Shown: positions 1 through 5,222, numbered from the stretch's first letter. The stretch: DNA of 5,738 nt from CANHEE01 sp043777755 (GCA_043777755.1 JAYWHK010000336.1:1-5738), one strand, 5' to 3'. The notes: generated by a model from the letters alone, not told the origin. Numbers and translations are program-made.

Positions 1-63
1 TTTCTAACATAGTGCCTTCTTCGTTGATTATCAACGATTTAGATACCATTTTTACTGCTTACT
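1..63 (-). other. Conserved CRISPR-array flank, copy 1
   Basis: This stretch abuts the left end of the array and recurs without gaps at 1402-1464, next to a second copy of the repeat, so it is a conserved array-associated flank and not random intergenic DNA. It contains a 7-bp-arm palindrome at 21-37 (TCGTTGA, TTA, TCAACGA). On the minus strand an open frame could start at 49 (MVSKSLIINEEG...) and run off the window. In copy 2 that ATG is ACA, and the other two differences in the frame also change amino acids, so coding is not supported. It is either the leader (if the array reads on the plus strand) or the trailer (if it reads on the minus strand, as the repeat polarity suggests). It may continue left of the window. 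Confidence 0.7.
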
Positions 64-296
64 GTTGTTGTTACCCTACAAAATTAGGGCTTTGACAACA
101 CATTTACACCCGAAACAATAACAGAGCAAGTTGTTGTTACCCTACAAAATTAGGGCTTTGACAACAAAATTACGCACGTTGATATTGATAGATTGTTGTT
201 GTTACCCTACAAAATTAGGGCTTTGACAACAAAAAGAATAATTATGACATACGGACAATAGTTGTTGTTACCCTACAAAATTAGGGTGTTTTCAAA
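64..296 (-). CRISPR. CRISPR array, type VI-B (Cas13b)-like repeats, 4 repeats and 3 spacers
   Basis: Repeats of 36 nt lie at 64-99, 130-165, 195-230 and 261-296. The first three are identical. The fourth matches only over 261-286 and is degenerate over its last 10 nt. Spacers are 100-129 (30 nt), 166-194 (29 nt) and 231-260 (30 nt) and are unrelated to each other. On the minus strand each repeat starts GTTG, ends ACAAC, has TTTTG at positions 17-21 and AGGGTA at 23-28, and folds into a GCCCTA/TAGGGT hairpin with an ATTTTG loop. Length, spacer size, ends and loop are those of known Cas13b direct repeats, for example Bergeyella zoohelcum. In that class the mature crRNA carries the spacer 5' and the repeat 3' and guides an RNA-cleaving effector. 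No cas gene is visible, so cas13b must lie outside the window or act in trans. The type assignment rests on the repeat alone. Confidence 0.87.
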
Positions 297-339
297 CTTT
301 TCTTTTTTCAATTATTTTTAATCAAAAACGTTTTTATTG

Positions 340-413
340 TTATCCAAAAGATTGAACCAAGCGTTTACAATATCTTTAAATATCTAAATAACCAATATCC
401 GTTGTGTATATCA
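340..413 (-). promoter_or_regulatory. Leader-like AT-rich region upstream of the array, copy 1
   Basis: The gap between the xisI stop and the array (297-410) holds no gene. Two blocks in it recur upstream of the solitary repeat: 378-413 matches 1626-1661 at 29 of 36 positions, and 340-356 matches 1596-1612 at 15 of 17. The first block starts exactly on the xisI stop codon, and its partner starts exactly on the rnl stop codon. Since both copies sit on the same side of type VI-B-like repeats, the simplest reading is a duplicated minus-strand leader or promoter region. No TTG/TAnnTTTG promoter with correct spacing is visible in it. Confidence 0.45.
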
Positions 414-764
414 TGCTAGAGCGTATTCTGAAGCATAGGTTCTTACTTTGGGAGAGTGAAATGCTAAGACAATATCCGATTTTGGAACACCTTTATTTTC
501 GATGTCTTCTAAAATATCATAGTCGGAATTATTGCGTTGAATCCAAATTTTATCATCAATAATATCAAAATGAAAAAGCACCGCAAATACTTGCTTGTCC
601 TGTTGCCAGCCAGCGTACAGAACTTGATAATGGTCATTTTGAGTATCCATTATCAAGCGAATTTGTATATCGTCAGGATTTTTGTCATGCAGCAGCTCGT
701 TTCCTGCATACTCTTTCAAGACTTCTTGTAAAATTTTTCTGTATTTTAATTGTTTTCTAACCAT
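411..764 (-). CDS. xisI: XisI family protein
   Basis: The 117-residue product matches the XisI family (fdxN element excision controlling factor, usually about 110 residues) along its whole length. Recognisable stretches are the N-terminal YRKILQEVLKEYA helix, DTQNDHYQVLYAGW (about 40-53), FHFDIIDDKIWIQRN (about 64-78) and the C-terminal VPKSDIVLAFHSP (about 93-105). In Anabaena, XisI and XisH are needed for excision of the fdxN element by the recombinase XisF; elsewhere the pair is common without that element and its role is unclear. The ATG at 764 lies inside the last codons of xisH (19-bp overlap), so the two genes are translationally coupled. The frame is intact although its partner is interrupted. 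No recombinase gene is nearby. No Shine-Dalgarno is visible, as expected for Bacteroidota. Confidence 0.88.
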   Translation of the reverse strand: MVRKQLKYRKILQEVLKEYAGNELLHDKNPDDIQIRLIMDTQNDHYQVLYAGWQQDKQVFAVLFHFDIIDDKIWIQRNNSDYDILEDIENKGVPKSDIVLAFHSPKVRTYASEYALA

Positions 765-1307
765 TGTAAAATCACATTTTCAATTGAACTAAAAATTATG
801 AGTTTTGCGTTTTCTTCTTTTATGCGTTTTTGAATAAAACGTCCTTGGAAAATAGGATTTTCAAAAGCATGATTCGGAATAGCAAGGTACACTTCTCTGT
901 CGGGTTCAAAATCTTCCATGGCACTTTTATAATCTAAATACTGCCCCATCGCTTCATGAAAATTGGTCATAAAAGATTTTTTCAAGAAACTTTTGACCTC
1001 GACAGCAATTTTCTTACTTCCTTTTTCAGCTGCAAAAACAATTTCGGCAGCTAAATCTATTTCCATGTAAGCGGGCGTTAAAAATTAATTAGTATTATTT
1101 TGTCGTTGAGAAAAAAGTTATAAATAGCTGACTACAAGGAAGTTATTTATGATTTTTTGAGCAATCGACTGAAAAAAATAATACTAATTAATTTAGCCCA
1201 AATACTTATGTTCCATCAATTGGAATACGCATAGGGTCATTCGTTATTTTCCAACCTTCTTTTTCTAAGGCTTCTCTTACGTTTTGATGTAATAAATCTT
1301 TTGCCAT
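746..1307 (-). pseudogene. xisH: XisH family protein, interrupted by a MITE
   Basis: The gene is in two pieces. Codons 1-33 (1307 to 1209) encode MAKDLLHQNVREALEKEGWK followed by ITNDPMRIPIDGT, the standard XisH N-terminus. A TAA stop then appears at the edge of the inserted element (1070-1206). The rest (1066 to 746) encodes MEIDLAAE...KIAVEVKSFLKKS...FHEAMGQYLDYK, the family core. Removing the element and one TA joins the parts as ...IDGT-Y-MEIDLAAE... in frame, giving 140 residues, the normal family length. XisH has a PD-(D/E)XK nuclease-like fold; the D of IDLAAE and the E and K of VEVKS are the candidate site and lie together in the downstream piece. That piece has its own ATG (1066), so a 106-residue fragment lacking the first helix might still be made by reinitiation. 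XisH normally works with XisI, encoded directly downstream. Confidence 0.9.
1070..1206. mobile_element. 137-bp MITE inserted at a TA in xisH
   Basis: The element has inverted ends whose inner 20 nt are perfect (AAATTAATTAGTATTATTTT at 1082-1101, complement at 1175-1194). The outer 12 nt on each side are divergent. TA dinucleotides at 1068-1069 and 1207-1208 flank it, as expected for duplication of a TA target, the habit of IS630/Tc1/mariner transposons and their non-autonomous derivatives. The boundaries are well fixed because excising the element with one TA restores the xisH reading frame. It encodes no protein and so would need a transposase from elsewhere in the genome. AAAAGTTA at 1113-1120 reads TAACTTTT on the minus strand, one base off a -7 box, so the element might also drive the downstream part of xisH; this is speculative. 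Confidence 0.85.
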
Positions 1308-1311
1308 AGCG

Positions 1312-1341
1312 CAAAGTTACTTATTTTTCTCTAATTTTCAA
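1312..1341 (-). promoter_or_regulatory. Bacteroidota-type promoter of xisH-xisI
   Basis: On the minus strand, TTG (complement of 1339-1341) is followed by 19 nt and then TAACTTTG (complement of 1312-1319), a perfect TAnnTTTG -7 box with correct -33 spacing. Only CGCT separates the box from the xisH ATG at 1307. Transcription would therefore start at or next to the start codon, suggesting a leaderless mRNA. The terminator at 1351-1398 lies just upstream and insulates this promoter from the CRISPR unit. Confidence 0.75.
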
Positions 1342-1350
1342 ATTAGGATT

Positions 1351-1398
1351 AAAAAAATGGGCTAAAACCGCAACACTCACTGCGATTTTGCCCATTTT
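1351..1398 (-). terminator. Rho-independent terminator beyond the second CRISPR unit
   Basis: The arms at 1354-1371 and 1382-1398 pair nearly completely, with one mismatch and one bulge, around a 10-nt loop. The stem core is GGGC/GCCC plus GCGATTTT against AAAACCGC. On the minus strand the stem runs into seven T residues (1357-1351). On the plus strand there is no comparable T run. It would therefore end minus-strand transcripts coming through the solitary repeat and its flank. Confidence 0.75.
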
Positions 1399-1401
1399 GC
1401 A

Positions 1402-1464
1402 TTTCTAATATAGTGCCTTCTTTGTTGATTATCAACGATTTAGATACTGTTTTTACTGCTTACT
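1402..1464 (-). repeat. Conserved CRISPR-array flank, copy 2
   Basis: This is a second copy of the 63-bp flank found at 1-63, with four substitutions and no gaps; together with the adjoining repeat it makes a 99-bp duplication with six differences. The 21-37 palindrome is kept here (1422-1438) apart from one substitution. On the minus strand it lies between the solitary repeat and the terminator at 1351-1398. That would make it the trailer of a minus-strand unit; it would be the leader if the unit reads on the plus strand. Confidence 0.8.
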
Positions 1465-1500
1465 GTTGTTGTTGCCCTACAAAATTAGGGCCTTGACAAC
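1465..1500 (-). CRISPR. Solitary type VI-B-like direct repeat without spacers
   Basis: A single 36-nt repeat differs from the array consensus at two positions (1474 and 1492). On the minus strand the change at 1474 turns a G-U pair at the base of the hairpin into G-C, so the fold GCCCTA-ATTTTG-TAGGGC is kept or improved. No further repeat or spacer follows on either side within the window. Because VI-B crRNAs carry the repeat at the 3' end, a transcript from the rnl side could yield a crRNA-like RNA whose guide is the roughly 30 nt at 1501-1530. The alternative is an array collapsed by recombination between repeats, or a spacer-naive array. Confidence 0.8.
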
Positions 1501-1517
1501 CATTTTTCTTATATTAC

Positions 1518-1557
1518 AAAAATCGTAGTGCGAGAAAAGGCGTGCCTTTTCTCTACG
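1518..1557 (-). terminator. Terminator of the pnkp1-hen1-rnl operon
   Basis: A perfect 10-bp stem (1532-1541 with 1544-1553, GAGAAAAGGC/GCCTTTTCTC) has a GT loop. It is extended by CGTA (1524-1527) pairing with TACG (1554-1557) across a 4-nt bulge. On the minus strand it is followed by ATTTTTG (complement of 1517-1523). It lies about 100 nt after the rnl stop and just before the solitary repeat, so it would separate the repair operon from that repeat. The 2-nt loop is very tight; the closing pairs probably open. Confidence 0.6.
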
Positions 1558-1595
1558 TTATATACGCATCGGAAAATAGTTTTGAGATTTTGTAT

Positions 1596-1661
1596 TTATG
1601 CAAAATATTGAATGTCAATCATAAGAAATATCCGAATATCCAATATCTATTTTGTATATTA
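1596..1661 (-). promoter_or_regulatory. Leader-like region upstream of the solitary repeat, copy 2
   Basis: The blocks 1626-1661 and 1596-1612 are the partners of 378-413 and 340-356 on the equivalent side of the full array. The spacing between blocks is 13 nt here and 21 nt there. The block begins on the rnl stop codon. The stretch 1501-1658 holds only this region, the hairpin at 1524-1557 and AT-rich sequence; no gene is visible in it. The similarity is weaker than that of the 99-bp flank-repeat duplication, so common origin is probable but not certain. Confidence 0.4.
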
Positions 1662-2852
1662 AAGCCTTGTGTCCAATCCATTTTCAATTTCTTCTTGCAT
1701 GATGCGTTTGTAACACAAAAGTTTCATCAAATAATTTTCTTCGCCAATGGTATGATTCGGGATTTGCAACATCTCGTGGCTAATCGCCCAATCGTTGATG
1801 GAACATTCCAGTTTTCGCTTTACGTTGCGTTTTTCCAAGTAATAAGCATAGTCTTTTTGAAAATTTACACCATAAATCATTTGCAAATAATCGTTGTTGC
1901 GAACTTTGAACGCAGGCGGTAAATTTGGCGTAAAAGTTTCCAAAGGTTTGACCATAACGCCTTCGTATTTCTCTGTTACTAAGTTGTTGAAAAAATCGTA
2001 GGCTTTTGCGCTTCCATCTTCCATATCTTGCAGATTTACAAGGAGTTGTGCATCTTCACTGACGGCTTCAAAACCTGTAAAATTATTGTTCCAAAGTGTT
2101 TCTTTTCCATTTTTATCAATGATTTTCAAAATATTAAATGGCTTAAAATACAGCTCGGAATCTTCGCCATAAATTTCCACTTGTGATTTGTACAGTGCAA
2201 TATCTCGCTCGTATTGAGGCAATTCCAAAACTTCCAATTGCATCAAACTTTCATATTGGCGAATGATGTGCATTTTGTATTTTTCTTGTAATTCCTTGCT
2301 TTTCAAGGTTTTAGCATCGGCTTGAAATGTTTTAAATTCAGCACTTTCTTTTACAGCACGGATTTTTTCATAAATATTACTTTGACTTAAAAAATCGTGA
2401 TGCGTCTGATGCGAAAAAGCGTAACCTTTAAATTCTTTTTCAACCAAGCCTTTCCCCAAAGCTGTCCAAGGCATCAGTTCAGCTTGTATCAAAATAATTT
2501 CAGCACCTTCTTCCCAATATTTTGCTAATTTTTGATGCAAAGAAACGCATTTTTCTTGCGCCGATGCTGTATCTATGTGCCTGATAACGTGACCGTTACG
2601 GCTTACAAAATATGTTTTTTCGATTTCTCTGTGCAAATAAATATCGCAATAAGAACCCATGTATTTTGGTTGAATGACGACTTTTTGTACACCTCGTGAA
2701 GCGTAATAACGCAAGGCTTCGCCAATACTTTCTATCTCATTTGCCGCTATATTTTTAGGCGCAGGGCTAATCGTTGGGCTAAAATGATTGACTTTTTGCA
2801 TGGCAAAATAATCAATTCGGCTTTCTAATTTTTTTAAATTGTTATCGTACAT
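1659..2852 (-). CDS. rnl: ATP-dependent RNA ligase of the Pnkp/Hen1 repair system (Rnl)
   Basis: This 397-residue protein resembles the C-terminal ligase part of bacterial Pnkp, here a separate polypeptide. Nucleotidyltransferase motifs are in order: motif I KYMGS at 63-67, with K63 the expected AMP-accepting lysine; SRNGHVI at 84-90; motif III AELMPW at 124-129; EGVMVKP (motif IV) at 297-303; and AFKVR followed by YLQMIYG (motif V region) at 314-328. The AELMPW and YLxxIYG signatures separate the Pnkp-type ligases from T4 Rnl1/Rnl2. The region of about 140-235 is probably the helical insert typical of Pnkp ligases. In the described Pnkp1-Rnl-Hen1 complex, Rnl seals healed RNA ends and depends on its partners. 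It starts 12 bp after hen1, so the two are co-transcribed. No motif is missing, so it should be active. Confidence 0.88.
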   Translation of the reverse strand: MYDNNLKKLESRIDYFAMQKVNHFSPTISPAPKNIAANEIESIGEALRYYASRGVQKVVIQPKYMGSYCDIYLHREIEKTYFVSRNGHVIRHIDTASAQEKCVSLHQKLAKYWEEGAEIILIQAELMPWTALGKGLVEKEFKGYAFSHQTHHDFLSQSNIYEKIRAVKESAEFKTFQADAKTLKSKELQEKYKMHIIRQYESLMQLEVLELPQYERDIALYKSQVEIYGEDSELYFKPFNILKIIDKNGKETLWNNNFTGFEAVSEDAQLLVNLQDMEDGSAKAYDFFNNLVTEKYEGVMVKPLETFTPNLPPAFKVRNNDYLQMIYGVNFQKDYAYYLEKRNVKRKLECSINDWAISHEMLQIPNHTIGEENYLMKLLCYKRIMQEEIENGLDTRL

Positions 2853-2864
2853 TTTTTGATTTTT

Positions 2865-4139
2865 TTAGTTTTTAATCACCGCCATTTGTGTAGGGCTTAC
2901 GCCATTAATACTATCGCCAATTTGCGAAATTTCAATCTCAAAACCTTCAAAAGTATTGGTTATCAAGGAGTTAAATTCATCGCTATCCATTTCATAAACA
3001 TGGTCGTCACGACGAAACGCACTTGACATGGAGTAATGCGTATTAAAAGCTCGGTTTGGCGTTGTGATGATAATTTTATTGAAATTGTATTTTTTTACCG
3101 TTTCCAAAATCGCTTTTGTATCGTCGAGCGTGTTGTGTTCTATAACTTCCGAAATGATGATATTGACTTTTTCGCTCACGTCACAAACGGCAATGTCATT
3201 GAAAAATTCGAGTTTGTCCGCACCATTTTTTTGTAATTTTTCTACTAAAAAAACTACGTTTTCGTCACGGTCAATGGCGTAATAATTTTTTGAAAACCCC
3301 TTTCCTGCAAACATTTTATAGTACTGCAATTCACCACAACCAACGTCAATAATTGGAAAATCACAGCCTAAAACATTGAAAATGTTGTCTTTACGGGTTT
3401 GGTGCGTATCGGTAAATACAAATTTTACGACATCATTTTTGAAATAATTTTCCAATGTTGGCTTTACCATTTCAAAAACTTTTGGTGATTTTATACAGCG
3501 TTTGATGAACAAATAAAATACAAAATACGGTACATTGGCAACGTTTGTCAAGATTCGCACGTATTTTACATACCAATCTTCTGTAAGCCAAGTCGTTTTG
3601 AAAGTATTGGTAATGTCAATAAAACAAGCTGTAATCGCCAGTAAATTCATTGCTTCAAAGACTGTTTTGCCTTCGATGTGCAGTGAATAATTGTTGCCAA
3701 TTTGATGTTCCATACGTACTTGTGGCAAGTATTTTGACAATAAAAAACCTCGCTCGTTGAACCAATTGCTGTCCAAGTAAATATTAGGAACATCAATCGT
3801 AAGTACTTGATTGTCAATATCTTGGTGTTTTTTTGACAACCAAGAAACTTCTTTTTCAAAATAAACATTTTTGTCCACCAACAAGTGTAAAAACAGCTCT
3901 GACAAAATATGCAACACGACGCTCGGGTTACAATAAGATTGAAAATCCAGCTGCGTTTCGTCTTGCAAAAAACTATATTTTGTATCTTGAAAAACAACTT
4001 CGTAATGATGCGCATCAACGGCATTTCCGACAATCACACCATTTTTTAAAGGTTTTAGATACAAGCCCAAATCGGTATTGGGATTTTTATATAAAATATC
4101 CAACAAATAAGGGTTGGAAGAATTAAATTTTAGTAGCAT
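2865..4139 (-). CDS. hen1: Hen1, 3'-terminal RNA ribose 2'-O-methyltransferase
   Basis: The 424-residue protein has the bacterial Hen1 layout: a family-specific N-terminal half (about 1-240) and a C-terminal methyltransferase domain. Visible in the latter are the SAM loop DVGCGELQYY (265-274), AIDRDE (288-293), SEVIEH (330-335), TTPNRAFN (359-366) and RRDDHVYEMDSDEF (376-389). E331, E334, H335 and H380 fit the E-x-x-E-H plus H metal site specific to Hen1, which methylates the 2'-OH of the 3'-terminal ribose using Mn2+. In bacterial repair this happens before ligation and protects the mended site against being cut again. The N-terminal half of bacterial Hen1 is known to bind and activate the Pnkp-type ligase; here it is divergent and was assigned by position and length. 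The start has no Shine-Dalgarno. The gene lies between pnkp1 and rnl on the same strand. Confidence 0.9.
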   Translation of the reverse strand: MLLKFNSSNPYLLDILYKNPNTDLGLYLKPLKNGVIVGNAVDAHHYEVVFQDTKYSFLQDETQLDFQSYCNPSVVLHILSELFLHLLVDKNVYFEKEVSWLSKKHQDIDNQVLTIDVPNIYLDSNWFNERGFLLSKYLPQVRMEHQIGNNYSLHIEGKTVFEAMNLLAITACFIDITNTFKTTWLTEDWYVKYVRILTNVANVPYFVFYLFIKRCIKSPKVFEMVKPTLENYFKNDVVKFVFTDTHQTRKDNIFNVLGCDFPIIDVGCGELQYYKMFAGKGFSKNYYAIDRDENVVFLVEKLQKNGADKLEFFNDIAVCDVSEKVNIIISEVIEHNTLDDTKAILETVKKYNFNKIIITTPNRAFNTHYSMSSAFRRDDHVYEMDSDEFNSLITNTFEGFEIEISQIGDSINGVSPTQMAVIKN

Positions 4140-4150
4140 AATAGGGTGAA

Positions 4151-4181
4151 AATTAAAAAAATTAAAAAATTAAAAAAATTA
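4151..4181. repeat. A-rich tract, about three copies of AATTAAAAAA
   Basis: A 31-nt low-complexity tract lies a few bases before the hen1 start. On the minus strand it reads as T runs separated by AA. It has no stem before it and so is not a terminator. It may keep the hen1 translation start unstructured, which would suit Bacteroidota initiation, but no role can be shown. Confidence 0.5.
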
Positions 4182-4208
4182 TACATTGTCGTGAATCGTG
4201 ATAAAGTT

Positions 4209-4280
4209 CGACTTTCAGACTTACGACTAAAATACGCATCATGCAAAGTGACTTACCGACTTTCAGACTTACGACTAAAA
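4209..4280 (-). repeat. Pair of identical 24-bp direct repeats between pnkp1 and hen1
   Basis: Identical 24-nt copies lie at 4209-4232 and 4257-4280, 48 nt apart start to start. Each contains CGACTTTCAGACTTACGACT, itself built from GACTT-like sub-repeats, and part of the pattern (GTGACTTACCGAC) recurs between them. They fill most of the 144-bp gap between pnkp1 and hen1. They may be an intergenic repeat family or binding sites for a regulator. No good promoter box lies between them; TCACTTTG (complement of 4245-4252) is a poor match. Confidence 0.8.
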
Positions 4281-4283
4281 AAA

Positions 4284-5198
4284 CTAAAACTCCACCAATC
4301 CTTGATTGACATTGAAGCAAAACAATCCTTTTTCGTACCACATTCGGCAAACCTGCATACGGTCATCGAAAACACCAGAAATATAGTAGTTTGGAAGAAT
4401 CTTTTCCTTGACAATTTCCTCTTTGACGATGCTGTCTTTTCGAGAATCGTTTTCTTTTCGCATTAACAAATCAAAGTCTAAAATACCTGCTTTTTCGATA
4501 ATCCAACGTTTTGTCACCTCAAAAAATAAATCTTCACGACCTGACAAAAATATGATTTTATGTGTCGCTGCAAAGCCTTTTAAAGCAATCGCCACGGCTT
4601 CAATCAATGTATCGTCAAACATTTCTTCTTCGCTTGGGCGAAACATATTTCGACCATTTGCTTTTGCCAATGTACCGTCCAAATCACATAAAATTGCCTT
4701 TGGTAAATTTTCATTTTGGATTAAAATTGTATTGTTAGTAGCTGTTCCAGCTCGTGAAATGGGCGAAAAATCAAAATTCTCCTTTAATTTTTGCAAATTT
4801 TCATACATTCCACGAATGACATTTATAGGAACTTTTCGAGGACGGAGCGCATTTCGACGGAACAATTCTTCCAAAGGAACATCTAATATTTTAAATTCAA
4901 TGTCTGCCAAATGCGTAAATTTTTGTACCAATTGTTGCAAAAATTCTTTGCGAGTATTGGTATTGTCGATGATGACATTTCGACCACGTTGCAAGGCAGT
5001 TTCGACCATCGCCTCCATCATTCGGGACAACATCGCTTCGTCTTCTGGCTCTAATTGCATTTTAAATTGCAACATTTGTCGCATTTCGTCCCGATTTACA
5101 CGTAAAACGTCGTTGAATTTTGAATAATACTCTGCAAAAGTAGATTTTCCAGAACATGGACAACCTACTAAAATTAATATTTTTGGTGTTTTTTTCAT
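4284..5198 (-). CDS. pnkp1: Pnkp1: RNA 5'-OH kinase and HAD-type 3' phosphatase, T4 Pnkp-like
   Basis: The 304-residue protein matches T4 polynucleotide kinase-phosphatase (301 residues) in length and order. The kinase half has the P-loop GCPCSGKST (12-20, K18), NRDEMRQ (35-41, with D37 as the likely base), DNTN (78-81) and RPRKVPINVIRGMY (119-132). The HAD phosphatase half has DLDGTLAKANGR (172-183, D172 nucleophile and D174 acid-base), SGRED (219-223), SRKDSIVKEEI (252-262) and FDDR (277-280). It phosphorylates 5'-OH RNA ends and removes 3' or 2',3'-cyclic phosphate, preparing ends for Hen1 and Rnl. The frame is open to an ATG at 5261, but the 21 extra residues come from a palindromic intergenic repeat, and T4 Pnkp also begins MKK just before the P-loop, so the start at 5198 is preferred. 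It differs from Clostridium Pnkp, a single protein with a calcineurin-type phosphatase and a fused ligase. Confidence 0.92.
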   Translation of the reverse strand: MKKTPKILILVGCPCSGKSTFAEYYSKFNDVLRVNRDEMRQMLQFKMQLEPEDEAMLSRMMEAMVETALQRGRNVIIDNTNTRKEFLQQLVQKFTHLADIEFKILDVPLEELFRRNALRPRKVPINVIRGMYENLQKLKENFDFSPISRAGTATNNTILIQNENLPKAILCDLDGTLAKANGRNMFRPSEEEMFDDTLIEAVAIALKGFAATHKIIFLSGREDLFFEVTKRWIIEKAGILDFDLLMRKENDSRKDSIVKEEIVKEKILPNYYISGVFDDRMQVCRMWYEKGLFCFNVNQGLVEF

Positions 5199-5222
5199 TT
5201 TATAAAAATAAAGTTCAAGTGC

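Noticed and set aside
1..49. Minus-strand frame starting MVSKSLIINEEG at the left edge
   Set aside because: The duplicated copy at 1402-1450 has ACA instead of ATG and other amino acid changes, and its frame ends in the terminator. The conserved unit extends outside the frame into the repeat, so it is better explained as array flank.
1354..1500. A tracrRNA with an anti-repeat, which would make the system type II
   Set aside because: The only repeat-like sequence near the terminator is a direct copy of the repeat, not a diverged anti-repeat, and the repeat fits Cas13b repeats, which need no tracrRNA.
1542..1922. Plus-strand frame of 126 codons opposite the rnl 3' end
   Set aside because: It starts inside the operon terminator hairpin and is a shadow of rnl.
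4408..5127. Long plus-strand frame of 239 codons opposite pnkp1
   Set aside because: It lies antisense to a clearly conserved gene, is rich in Ser, Arg, Phe and Asn as expected of a shadow frame, and has no recognisable domain.
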